Below, piece by piece: positions 10,157 to 19,803 of a DNA stretch of 64,000 nucleotides. Origin of the DNA: Euptelea pleiosperma. Its lineage: Eukaryota; Streptophyta; Magnoliopsida; Ranunculales; Eupteleaceae. Below the pieces are notes generated by a model, which saw only the letters and a program-made list of their open reading frames with translations, ran no database searches and was not told the origin of the DNA. The first letter of the stretch is position 1, and each line of letters starts with the position of its first letter. The DNA is taken from contig CM068549.1 of the NCBI GenBank assembly GCA_035048495.1, positions 13,983,103-14,047,102 of the forward strand. Direction: 5' to 3'. Position numbers and translations under genes: made by a program.

Positions 10157-10719
10157 TCACCCCATAAAAAATGCTTAAATTCAACGGCTAGAAATCACCA
10201 CCCAAGCCGGTTTTTTTGTTTCAAGGTGTGCAAGTCAAACATTAATGGATCAGTGGGTCCCAAGAAGTTGTCACGTAGTGTTTTGAGCATGGTTTTAAAA
10301 ACGGCCGTTTAAACGGTAACGCCCCAAGCCCATTTCCGTTAAAACCGTTTAAACGCGTTTTATCGTTTTTGAAAAAAACAGCCGTTTTTTTGTTTTAACG
10401 GCCGTTAAAATCGTTTAGGGGGGGCTGGACATGTGCCCGGGGGATTAGTCGGGCGAAATCACCCCATAAAAAATGCTTAAATTCAACGGCTAGAAATCAC
10501 CACCCAAGCCGGTTTTTTTGTTTCAAGGTGTGCAAGTCAAACATTAATGGATCAGTGGGTCCCAAGAAGTTGTCACGTAGTGTTTTGAGCATGGTTTTAA
10601 AAACGGCCGTTTAAACGGTAACGCCCCAAGCCCATTTCCGTTAAAACCGTTTAAACGCGTTTTATCGTTTTTGAAAAAAACAGCCGTTTTTTTGTTTTAA
10701 CGGCCGTTAAAATCGTTTA
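10116..10719 (+). repeat. Exact 302-bp tandem duplication
   Basis: Unit 1 (10116-10417) and unit 2 (10418-10719) start with the same GGGGGGGCTGGACATG and I see no mismatch between them. The unit contains the 3' end of the SINE-like insert, block sequence and the first ~130 bp of the hAT-type MITE. The junction in unit 1 cuts the MITE. It is either very recent or an assembly artefact. Confidence 0.9.
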
Positions 10720-11008
10720 AACAGCCGTTTAATTTTGAAAATTTTTGTGAAAAAAACGGCCGTTAAAGCCGTTTAATTCAGTTAAAATCCGTTTAATTTC
10801 CGTTAAAATCCATTTTTTTTTTAATTTTCAAATTTCAAAATTTGAATTTCAGCGCCACTTCTTCCGTTAAAATCCGTTAAAATCGTTAAAACCGTTAAAA
10901 TCCGTTTTTTCCCATTTTTTTCTATTTTTGCCCCTGACCGTTTCAATCCGTTTAAACGGTAACGCCCCCAGTCCGTTTAACCGTTAAAACGGCCTCCTTT
11001 AAACCTTG
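10288..11008 (+). mobile_element. hAT-type AACGG-rich MITE with partial duplication
   Basis: The intact element is 10590-11008 (419 bp). It starts CATGGTTTTAAAAACGG and ends TTTAAACCTTG, flanked by the 8-bp duplication GTTTTGAG (10582-10589 and 11009-11016). The interior is a low-complexity series of AACGG / CCGTT. The homologous site upstream of gene 4 (about 48365-48385) has no insert. Bases 10288-10417 are the duplicated left end. Eight-bp duplications and CA...TG termini fit the hAT superfamily. Confidence 0.85.
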
Positions 11009-11252
11009 GTTTTGAGAATTGAGAGGGAGTAAGTAGTACCAACTTTTTGTCCATCTTTACCTGTCTGATACAAAGAAGACAAAGTGTTCAACAACTTCGT
11101 TTACAGATCAGATGGTTGTGATGATCTAATTAATTGGGTAATTTGACACTGGAAATTTCTAGGTTTGATTTACCTGCTGGTAAGATATTCCTCTCCTACC
11201 CACCCACTGAAATAAATGTATTTTTTAATGCTCTCATGTCTCATCTACTCTT

Positions 11253-11263
11253 CAATATATATT
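11253..11263 (+). promoter_or_regulatory. TATA box of peptide gene 1
   Basis: CAATATATATT lies ~50 bp before the ATG and is followed by AGCGGTCATGTG, the leader motif shared by all four gene copies (variant GGTCATGTAGTC). Confidence 0.7.
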
Positions 11264-11310
11264 AGCGGTCATGTGTAAGTCTGCACACCACAAAGCTCAT
11301 ATCTTGCAAG

Positions 11311-11670
11311 ATGACTAAGATCAGATGGGTACTCTCTCTCTCTCTCATCCTTCTCCTCTCATCCTCTCAACTCCTTCCAAGTTCAGCTCATGAAGGTGTC
11401 TCGGTTCCTATACAAGGAAAACAACCAGACACAAGAACACAGTCATGGGTTACTCCTGAAGATGGTGTAAGGGCCGGCGGATCTGTAGACAAGTTGTTGC
11501 CCAGATTTGTACATGATAGGAGACTCGGAGTCCACATGAAAAAGGTAAGGGCCAACGGACTGCCAGCTACAGGCAATAGGGCTTCATCATCAGCAGTTCT
11601 TAGATCAACCATCTCTTCACTCCATGTGTATTCCATTCTCGGGTTTTTCATTCTGATTAATTTCTTTTGA
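11311..11670 (+). CDS. Small secreted peptide precursor, family copy 1
   Basis: This is a 119-aa protein of a family I do not recognise, with four members here. Residues 1-26 form a textbook signal peptide (basic MTKIR, Leu/Ser-rich core, cut predicted after PSSA). The middle (27-100) is hydrophilic, basic and Cys-free, with EGVSV at 28-32, a dibasic RRLGVH at 70-75 and a KKVR cluster. A Ser-rich stretch (ASSSA, 91-95) precedes the hydrophobic end SSLHVYSILGFFILINFF. Small residues, spacer and a terminal hydrophobic tail resemble a GPI-anchor signal; a tail anchor or processed hormone precursor are alternatives. It is a single exon, and the ATG is the first in the conserved leader. Compared with copy 2 it lacks 15 residues after VTP, an in-frame difference. 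The product is probably extracellular; its function is unknown. Confidence 0.8.
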   Translation: MTKIRWVLSLSLILLLSSSQLLPSSAHEGVSVPIQGKQPDTRTQSWVTPEDGVRAGGSVDKLLPRFVHDRRLGVHMKKVRANGLPATGNRASSSAVLRSTISSLHVYSILGFFILINFF

Positions 11671-11924
11671 CTGTATTTTATTGATCGAAGTAAAGAAATA
11701 GATCAAACCAGGCAAGATCCAAGGATCACTGGAGAAGGGAATAATAATTCAGACAAGGCTTATCTTGCATCGATTTTAAAACACCTCTCTGAGGTGAGTC
11801 AAGGGCTGATTTTTTGTAACAATGGTGTACTCACAATAATGATCATCCTCACAAAATTCAGCGCCCATCCCAACATTTCTAGCTCTATAAAAAGCCTTCT
11901 CTATGAAGTGAATCGTCTTCGATT

Positions 11925-12075
11925 CACTCTGGTCAAGCTATCATATTCGATTGTGTAGACGTCAATCTACACGATGTAGATGTAGATGTAGAGCTTGACC
12001 AGAGATTGACAACATCTCTAGATGTAGAGATTGACTCTGGTCAAGCTATCATATTCGATTGTGTAGACGTCCGAG
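11925..12075 (+). repeat. Local direct and inverted repeat cluster
   Basis: CTCTGGTCAAGCTATCATAT followed by TCGATTGTGTAGACGTC occurs twice (near 11928 and 12036). An inverted AGCTTGACCAGAG lies between them, with short GTAGAT repeats. It can fold into a hairpin. It follows the 3' flank of gene 1 and I see no coding sense in it. Confidence 0.6.
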
Positions 12076-12164
12076 GATCAACCATGTAAAGAAAGAGAAA
12101 AACAATCGCATGCACAAGAACACATAAAATTTACTTGGTTCACCACCAATGGGTATGTCCAAGG

Positions 12165-12483
12165 GAGACGATGACCGTATGGATGTTTGGCCAGTCCCTC
12201 GGTGGACCGGTACATAAAAAATCAGCCTGATTAGTGATTTCTAACCGATTCGATTGAAGTTATTTTCATGGGTTGATTTTAACGGTAGAAATTTGAGCAT
12301 TATTTGGGTGCAAAAATTCAAAGGTTATAAATTACTAATCAGGCTGATTTTTGGTTTGTAGGTCCATCGAGGGACTGGCCAAACATCTATACGGTCAGAT
12401 CCCTCTGATCGTGTGCCACGTGGCTCGCATTGAGTGCTATGACCGTCTTCCGTCACAAGATCTTGTGACACAAGTTTTACTCT
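12165..12483. mobile_element. Palindromic MULE-type MITE, left end lost
   Basis: The arms share CCTCGGTGGACC / GGTCCATCGAGGGACTGG and AAATCAGCCTGATTAGTGAT / its complement. The right terminus ends ACACAAGTTTTACTC, the same terminus as the complete copy at 49669-50074. The left terminus is missing. Confidence 0.75.
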
Positions 12484-12542
12484 ATAATAGTGATAAGACT
12501 CTGAGACATCCAAGCCACATACAACATATTCAGTACATGACC

Positions 12543-12660
12543 TTTTTTTTATGGATATAAATTTATTAAGGAGACAAAGGACGGGCCCATGAGGTAGAGA
12601 AAACCTCCATAGGGCCCGCTACAAAAAAAAAGCAAGGGAGAAGAGAGAAACAAGAACAAC
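12543..12660 (-). mobile_element. LINE 3' tail near gene 1
   Basis: On the minus strand the sequence ends CTTAATAAATTTATATCC and then poly-A (12543-12550), a LINE 3' end with an AATAAA signal. The flank CCAAGCCACATACAACATAT is homologous to the flanks of the tails at 16942 and 27404, so this is one insertion copied by duplication. Confidence 0.7.
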
Positions 12661-12695
12661 AGCAAAGTACAAAGCTAATCACCCGTCCTCGTAAT

Positions 12696-12899
12696 CATGG
12701 TTGGAAATCTCAGGATCGGAGGCCGGATCAGTGGGATCCAGATTAGGATCGGTCAATCTTGCCCGAGACAAAGTGCGACTCCTTTGTGAAACAGTGATCT
12801 CAGGGTGAGACAGAGCCTAGTTTGGATCGAATGGATGGGCTCCGATCCCGATCTGGGTTGCCCGATATATACCAGGATTGACCGAGACTTTGAACCATG
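12696..12899. mobile_element. hAT-type MITE, GATCCGAT-rich (204 bp)
   Basis: The termini CATGGTTGGAAATCTC and GAGACTTTGAACCATG are inverted repeats. They are flanked by CTCGTAAT (12688-12695) and CTCATAAT (12900-12907), 7 of 8 matching. The interior carries GGATCGG / CCGATCC motifs as in the sister copy at 48468-48676. Confidence 0.85.
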
Positions 12900-13363
12900 C
12901 TCATAATAGAGTTTCAACGAAACACAAAAATCTTTAAAACAGCAAACTCCAACACTCCTCAAAGAGCTTAGATCACATAAACATCAAAAGCTTGACTTTA
13001 ATAATAATAGTCTCATTGCTCTCTAGCGTGTCATCAAAATTTCTATTTTCCTTTGCACGATGGCAAAAGGAAGGATGCTCCAAAGGCTCCCAGCACAAAA
13101 AATAATGTGCCATGTAGCTCATATTGTGGTGCGTCAGCAAAGTGGTACTCAGGATCCTGAAGTGGTGCAATCATAAGACTTGAGCTAAAGGTGCCTAGGT
13201 GTACTGAGGTGGCATGGTCAGACATGAGCAAAAGCTGTAACTCACCGAATTCGAGCACCATGAGTTCGCTTTCCTCTTTCGATTCTTGGACTGTTAATTA
13301 AGATCCGGTTAGGTGTTGTTCTGTGTGCATCTTTCGCTGGCTTTGTGTTGCCACCTCGTGACA

Positions 13364-14560
13364 TTTTTTTTTTTTTTGAAAGGGTAAGGAATTTTATTAA
13401 TAGCTTGGCGGCTGAGAAAGCCTACCAAGACAAAGGAAAGGAAAACAACAAGAAGAATAAAAATCAAGGGAGCAACAAGCACATCATCTTCTCCCTAATA
13501 AGGATGACCACCCAAATGCGAAATCCTCAAATCTAACGTCCCTCCCTTCATCATACAATTTGACCCAAGAAAGGCAAGCCTTCGAATCTCCAACAAGAGG
13601 GCATCAAAAGAGGATTTCCTACCTTTGAAGACCCTGGAATTGCGTTCTCTCCAAATTCCCCATAAGATAGTCAATGGGGTCAGAACCCACAATCTCTTAC
13701 CTATCCCATGAAACTCCTTACATTGCCATGCCAAAAACAAATCCTTGATTGATAGAGGAGAAGCCTAGCTGCAACCAAAATCTTTGCTGAACTCTGACCA
13801 TATAGCCCACGCCACTTTGCAATGCACGAAGAGGTGGTAGTTGGATTCACCACTCTCCAAACACATGGGACATTGATCTACCACCCTGATGTCTCTCCTC
13901 CATAAGAGGTCCATAGTATGAACTCTGCCACGGACTGCACTCCATATCAGGAACCGACCTGTAGAAGGAGCTCTATTGGCCCACACTCTAGCCACATGGA
14001 AGTCCACTGCCTCTTTTTCTTCTAATGCCTCGTAGAATGATCTTATAGAGAATTTACTTTTACTATCATGCTTCCAGCATCTAGAATCTTCCACCTGGCT
14101 AAGAGTGGGTGCATCCCCCCCTTTCACAAGGAGATTCGCCACCTGGGACATTTCTTCGTTGTTGAGGTTTCGACAGAAACCGAAATCCCAAGCTGGTAAG
14201 ACATCTTGTGCAACCTGCATCTCACATACAGTGGCTAATTTTTTGCTAAAAATAGAATAAAGATTATGAAATTCAGACTCTAACTAACCTCAGGACACCA
14301 AGTATCTTTCTAGAACAAAACTAAATTACCTTTACCGACCTTAAAGACAACCCCATCCTTGAATTTATGTAGCCCTTTCATAATCCCTATTTCCAAACCC
14401 CACACCCATAAGCACTTTTACCTAGCCACAAACACTCTCGCCATACTTCACGGCTATAACATTGCGCCACAAACTACCTCTCTCTAACCCGAACCTCCAA
14501 AGCCACTTTCCTCTAAGCACTTCACACATACTTCTAAGCTTACATCGTCAAAAGTCGCAA
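13364..14560 (-). mobile_element. 5'-truncated LINE
   Basis: Read on the minus strand, decayed RT-end sequence ([18 protein letters not shown] near 14500) leads to a zinc-binding RT domain at 13765-14220 (CPMCLESGESNYHLFVHC, a CxxC...HxxxxC pattern). A frame with LWGIWRERNSRVFKG follows at 13495-13740, then a 3' UTR with AATAAA and a poly-A tail (13364-13377). LINEs of this kind copy themselves into the target by target-primed reverse transcription. The frame is broken by several shifts and the 5' part is missing, so it is dead. Confidence 0.9.
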
Positions 14561-14634
14561 TCCAAACTTATTATAATTATAAGATTAAACAATATTTAAT
14601 TTGATCAATCCAAATAGTTAGGCAATAGAGTTAA

Positions 14635-15345
14635 TAAAATCAGCTTGATTAGTTATTTCTAACCTTTGAATCTGAGTACCCCAAATAATGCTAGAAATCA
14701 ATGGTTGAAAATAAGCCTTGATAAATATTTTAGTCCAATGGATATGAATTACTAATCAAGATGAATTTTGGCATCTAGGTCCAACTAGGGATGGGCAAAA
14801 CACCTATATGGTCAGTGGTCTGTAAGAGTGTGCCATGTGGCTCATCATATGGCCATGATCAATGGTGTAAAAACTCAAAGTTTGCAAAAAAAATAATAAT
14901 AAAATATCCCAGGTACATGCCCCATTATTGAGGAGTAATGATTACATGGTCCAAGGTCCATGGACTTGCATGGGGTGTCGTTTTTTTCATTGGCCATATA
15001 ATGCTCAAAATCCACGGCTAAAAAAGACTCTAATCCAACAGAAAATTACTAATCATGCATGATAAATTTTCATATGTAGGTCCACCTAGGGATTGGCCAA
15101 ACATCTATACGGACAGTGGTCTCTAAGAGCGTGCCACGTATGCACATGGCGCCCCCTAGCTAGTATAAAAAATCAGCTGGATTGGTGATCTCTACTCCTT
15201 ATATCTAAGCACCTAAAAAAATAACTTGAACTGAACGGTTAAAAATACGTACCTCATGAAAAATGCTGGAATCCAATGTCTATGGATTACCAATCAAGCT
15301 GATTTTTGTATGTACGTCCATCAAGGGTGCACGAATCACTAATGC
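14635..15345. repeat. Two decayed palindromic MITE copies and shared block
   Basis: 14635-14865 and 15170-15345 carry the AAATCAGCTTGATTAGT / ACTAATCAAG arms. Between them, 14930-15150 (GAGTAATGATTACATGGTCC ... ATCTATACGGACAGTGGTCT) is homologous to 22140-22370 and, inverted, to 32430-32610. All are non-coding. Confidence 0.65.
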
Positions 15346-15469
15346 AGTAGACCCAAAAGAAGTGTGCAACCTAGTGCATTTTGTATTCCCCCACAGGGGC
15401 CACAGGAAAAGTTGGCGTCAGGAATTTTTTTTGTCAGGATATGTTGTGGGGAAATGAAAGTCACCAACA

Positions 15470-15840
15470 ATTTACTCAATCTTTTGGGGGACTTGACTTG
15501 GTTTACGTCTATTAATGTTGCTTTCCTTCATCTGTGGGGGCTTGACTTGGTTCCTTAACGTGTCAACCTTTATATTGATGGAAAGGACTACTTCCACCTG
15601 AAATTGTTTTTGCTAGTTGGATTTTGAACCATTCAATCTAGTGGCCCAATGTATCTCTTTTGGGCCCACTGATTGCAAGTATCACGTACCCTGATTGGAT
15701 ATCTTTAGCCATTAACTACTTTTTAGAAGTGAATCTACCCGTTGGATTCAAGCATTCTTTTGGGTCGTACTACATCAAACGGCTAGAAATTATTAATCAA
15801 ATATGATTTTTCGTGTACATATCCACCAAGATAATTATTA
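15470..15840 (+). repeat. Upstream duplicated block of peptide gene 2
   Basis: GGGGGCTTGACTTGGTT, AACGTGTCAACCTTTATATT, CATTCAATCTAGTGGCCCAA and TTTTGGGCCCACTGATTGCA match the block before gene 3 (25925-26130) and, more weakly, before genes 1 and 4. Confidence 0.75.
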
Positions 15841-16023
15841 ATCAAATTATCTAATTGGATATATAATTTGACACGCTAGCTGTGTGTGCGACTGTACGGC
15901 ACACACGGCTAAAACAAATATAGTCAAACAAAAAATCTGGTCAAAATTAATAACGCTCTTATAACTCCCTAATATATTCTTAAAAAATTTAATAACGCGC
16001 TCTTATATCTCGCTAATACATTA

Positions 16024-16033
16024 ATATATATAT
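16024..16033 (+). promoter_or_regulatory. TATA box of peptide gene 2
   Basis: The ATATATATAT-type box sits 67-76 bp before the ATG, followed by GGTCATGTAGTCTACAAACC, which gene 3 shares exactly. Confidence 0.7.
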
Positions 16034-16099
16034 TAACGGTCATGTAGTCTACAAACCACAGAAGCTCATAACTTTGAAAGCTTTCTCAGCCCAGGAAAA

Positions 16100-16498
16100 A
16101 TGACTAAGATCAGATGGTTACTATCTCTCTCTCTCATCGTTCTCCTCTCCTCATCTCAACTCCGTCCAAGTTCAGCTCACGAAGGTGTCTCAGTTCCTAT
16201 ACAAGGAAAACAACCAGACTTGGTTACTCCTGTTGCAGGTTCAGACAATTACAAGAAGAAGGCACACCATCTCTCTGAAGATGGTGTAAGGGATGACGGA
16301 TCTGTAGACAAGTTGTTGTCCAGAGCTGTACATGCTAGGAGACTCGGAGTCCACGTGAAGAAGGCAAGGGCCGGTGGAGTCGGTGGACGGGCAGCTACAG
16401 GCAATAGAGCTTCGTCATCAGCAGTTCTTCGATCACCCATCTCTTCACTCCATGTGTATTCCATTCTCGGGTTTTTCATTCTGATTAATTTCTTTTGA
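16100..16498 (+). CDS. Small secreted peptide precursor, family copy 2
   Basis: This 132-aa protein is the longest member and seems to keep all modules of the family. Residues 1-26 form the signal peptide (MTKIRWLLSLSL...PSSA). EGVSVPIQGKQPD is at 28-40 and a unique LVTPVAGSDNYKKKAHHLS block at 41-59. EDGVRDDGSVDKL (60-72) is shared with copies 1 and 3. RRLGVHVKKAR is at 80-90, then a Gly/Ala-rich stretch, NRASSSAVL, and the hydrophobic end SSLHVYSILGFFILINFF. The LVTPVAGSDNY part aligns with VTLVASSDSY in copy 4, so this arrangement may be ancestral. There is no Cys and no recognised hormone motif. A single-exon gene with its own TATA box and conserved 5' leader. It is probably secreted and possibly GPI-anchored; its function is unknown. 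Confidence 0.82.
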   Translation: MTKIRWLLSLSLIVLLSSSQLRPSSAHEGVSVPIQGKQPDLVTPVAGSDNYKKKAHHLSEDGVRDDGSVDKLLSRAVHARRLGVHVKKARAGGVGGRAATGNRASSSAVLRSPISSLHVYSILGFFILINFF

Positions 16499-16941
16499 TG
16501 TTGATCGTGTGACTGTTTTATTGATCGACGTAAAGAAGATTCTTTAATTATTTTGCTTCGTTGAAGAAATATATCTTTAATTACTTAGTTCACCACCAAT
16601 GGCTATGTCCACCGGAGATGATGGTCCAGAGTTCACTACAGATGAATTGAAAATATACAAAATAAGCCTCGAACTACGACAAATCCTAGTCCAGAACCAT
16701 TTAACAAACCAGTTCAAAATTGGATATTATACAATTTTCCAAAATGAACGATGAACTAAAAATTCTAGCCGACCTTAATATTAGGTGAGAGTGGTTCCTC
16801 CAACCTTCGTTGGAAGCTAAGGTCTTGGTGAAGGAGGTTGCCCCATACTAATTGGGTCGGAACCTTAAGGGAGCCCACCTATAATAGTTATAGACTTGAT
16901 ACCCAAGCCACATACAATATATATTCAGCGGCACATGTCTC

Positions 16942-16987
16942 TTTTTTATGGATTTAAATTTATTCAGGAGACAAATGAAGGCCCTAG
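16942..16987 (-). mobile_element. LINE 3' tail fragment near gene 2
   Basis: It is the homologue of the tails at 12543 and 27404: T-run, then TGGATTTAAATTTATT and GGAGACAAA. The LTR starting at 16988 interrupts it. Confidence 0.7.
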
Positions 16988-19803
16988 TGTCATGCCCCGG
17001 ATATCAACTACACGAATTTCGATATGTACGTCGTGTGTCCTGAATTCAAGGCAAGCAAGGCATTCGCATGCTCGCATCTAACTCAAGTTATGAAATTTCA
17101 GGAAATGTTTTTTCTAATACGGAAATGTGTCGGATGTCGAATCCACACTTTGGGAGTGAGCGTAATATCAGAACAAAAATTAATAGAAAATGCTATGAAT
17201 GATGAACGGGTGAAAGTGATGGTTTAAGATTTTTTAAACATCCTTTTCGAGCGAGATTTTTACGAAATTAATCAAGAGCAAGTATTAGTGAAAGCCATTA
17301 AAAACATAAGAATGAGAGAAATTAAACAAACTCAATATTGAACTCAAATCATTTAGTCAACTAGAAAATGTTTACAAAACTATGAGATGAAACAATTTGT
17401 TAAACAAATTAATAAAAATAAACTAGAAAGCAATAAAAAGAGGCTTGAGAGAGAAAGTGGAACTAAATATATTACCTAGAGAGAGAAAGTGGGAAAAACT
17501 AAAGAGAGGTAGAGATAGAAGCTAGAGAGAGAAGTTTATAACTTAGAGAGAGAAATGAGGAAATAGAGGGAGAAACTACCTCAGCAACTTCACCGGAATG
17601 GGATTGGACCATTGATCGGCCATTGTGGTGCACGGAACATGATGGTGGTTCGTGTGGGGCTGCTAAGTAGAAGGCAGTGCATGGTAGAGATGGAGTTGAA
17701 GGGAGATTTACTGGGTTTGGGGTGCTGGACTTCGGAGGAGCATGTAATGGAGGGTTGTAGGCGGCAAGAAGGAGATATGATCTCCACAGCAACAGTGAAT
17801 GGAGGGTGCGCCTGTGGTCAAGATCTACTCCAGAAAAGAGAAACCGTGGATGAGTTTCCACGTTTTGGAGATGAGACGCCAGCTGGTGCTTGGTAGAGAG
17901 TGGTGTGGACGGTGCACTAGCAGCAAGAAGAGCACTAGCTGCTCTTTGGAGAAGTGGCGGCGATCTGTGAGCAGGTGGTGATGTTGCACGGTGGTGCACT
18001 TGTAGGCGGTCTAGAAGGTGGAGAGGCTAACCGTGAATATGAGTTGGAGATGCAACAGGTGGTGGACGTACATAGCAGCGCTAAGAGGGGCAATCACTGA
18101 AGATGGAGATCATGGGGTGAAATCGGTGGTGGAGGAGCCAGCAATCGTGGAGAATTGAGGGCGAATCTGCTGGCTTTGCAAGTCCATGCACCAGCAAGGA
18201 TGCCGGAGTTGCAGATCGCTACATGATGAGGCCCACCTGCTGGTGGTGCAAAGGAGATGCACCAGTCCAAGGGAGAGAAGCCTAACGGCTTCCTCTCTAT
18301 CTTCTTTTCTCTTCTTTTCTTCTTTTGTTTTTGAACGAGAAAAGGGTTGGGCTTGAGAATGGCTTGAGAGAGAGAGAAAGAGTTGAGGTTCGGTGGTGAG
18401 GGATGAGAGGTGAGATGGATGGTTTTGGGAGTAGAAAGTGAGAGAGAGGTGGATGAGAGACGGTTGGGGGAGTCCCCTCTATTCTCTTTTTAAGAGAATA
18501 TATATACATAATTCCTTCGGGTTCGGTCCAAGTCTCCTTTGGGGTTGGACGTCCAACACTGTGATCCACCTCTTTTCTTGAATAGCAACTTTCTATGTTC
18601 CTCACCATTGAGCCATTATCCATCGCACGTTTGAGCATCTGATACCTATGAGTCGCACCTTCCTTTGATCTTCACATTGGTTTACAAAATCGGTTATGAT
18701 GGCCCACCTTTTCATTCCCACAACACATGCTCATTTGAGATGTGCTATCTTTTTGGAAATATATGATCACCTTCCATATGTCTTTCACGTCTAGCAACTT
18801 TTTGTTCAATAGCCTATACACATGGTCCACCACTGTGCATTAACTCAAGCATCTGCCACCTTGGTCCTTCTTCATATATATGCTAGCCGATTACACCCTT
18901 GTGTGGGTTGTGTCTATAGTGCTTGTATGACTTCGGACAAGATCCAACGGTTGAGTTGGTGGACATGAGACTCACGGGTGGTGATGATCCTATTGTGAGC
19001 CAATCAACTAGTAGCCATGAATGGATGTGTCTATCGATGATTGGACTCCTCTTCATGGGTTGCTCATGATCGTTGGGATGGATCACCTTCACTAGTTGGT
19101 TCGAGAGTGGCAGCGATCCAATGTATAATCAACATAAAATTGTCTCGTCTCTCATGCATTTCACTTCATAGTTTGCCACGTACGTCATCATATGCTTCTT
19201 GAATTGCCCGATCCATCTTTCACTTTGTTTGGTAGCTCCCATGTGACATACTGGCTCATCTACTTGGCCCATCTTGTAAAGTAACTCCGTACTACCCCAT
19301 CTCTCCGTTAGTATAGACACCCACGCTTCATTGATTAATGAACTGAAATGATCCATTGTCCAAACAACTGTGTTGGTTCCATGTATCACCTTGGAATCAC
19401 TTTTGGCTGTGTCAGCCAGAATTAGTCCTTGATGTTGTGGTCCAAGATCAAGGTCCTACTATACTATTTCTGCTAACTCGGCCCGCACCTTGGTCCATTG
19501 TCTTGGTCAATTCTCATCCGCTCTTTTGGTTCTTGATCTGACTTTTTGATTTTCTGGCTCGGCTTGTACTTGGCCCTGTGGTCCACATCTTTGCCCGTGA
19601 CCTATTAGTCTTTAGGCTTCTCAGATTGTGGTTTGCGGCTAGGTCCACCAGTACTCTTCCTACTTGGCCGTCCTTTAACTTCGCCAACTCCACTATCTTG
19701 ATTCACCCTTTTATCCCACATGGTTCACTGATCTTTGATTGTGACTTTTATTGTTGATCGTGGGCCCGCCAACCTTGAGAATCGCCCGATCGGGTTTTCT
19801 ACA
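16988..19803 (-). repeat. Long Ty3/gypsy-type LTR (2.8 kb)
   Basis: On the minus strand it starts TGTAGAAAACCCGATCGGGC and ends GGGGCATGACA. A minus-strand TATA-like stretch lies near 18495-18510, followed by a C/T-rich leader and frames without family similarity, as in large LTRs. Its low-coordinate end is homologous to 57246-57360 and to 27457-27566. No internal genes are present, so it behaves as a solo LTR. The flanks (CCTAG and ATAAT) do not match, so the right edge is uncertain. Confidence 0.6.

Larger units (their letters stand above)
9090..10287 (+). repeat. Upstream duplicated block of peptide gene 1
   Basis: Diagnostic pieces occur in the same order upstream of all four peptide genes: GGGGGCTTGACTTGG, AACGTGTCAACCTT or its equivalent, TTTTGGGCCCACT, CCTCTTGTGCTTACC, and ATGCTTAAATTCAACGG. 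Here the block is interrupted by the foldback at 9241-9614 and the SINE-like insert at 9935-10156. It shows the duplication unit began at least 2 kb upstream of the gene. Confidence 0.7.

Noticed and set aside
9881..10312. 143-codon frame on +
   Set aside because: It crosses a SINE-like insert and the start of the exact duplication; no domain.
10288..11008. Satellite or telomere-like array of AACGG
   Set aside because: Defined ends and 8-bp duplications at four loci show a transposable element instead.
11388..11651. Antisense frames under the peptide genes (also 16249-16479 and 26880-27140)
   Set aside because: They mirror the + strand gene, have no signal peptide or promoter, and copy 4 has no equivalent.
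17499..17999. 166-codon Pro/Ser/Leu-rich frame on the minus strand
   Set aside because: It lies in the leader part of a long LTR and has no recognised domain; LTR leaders often contain such chance frames.
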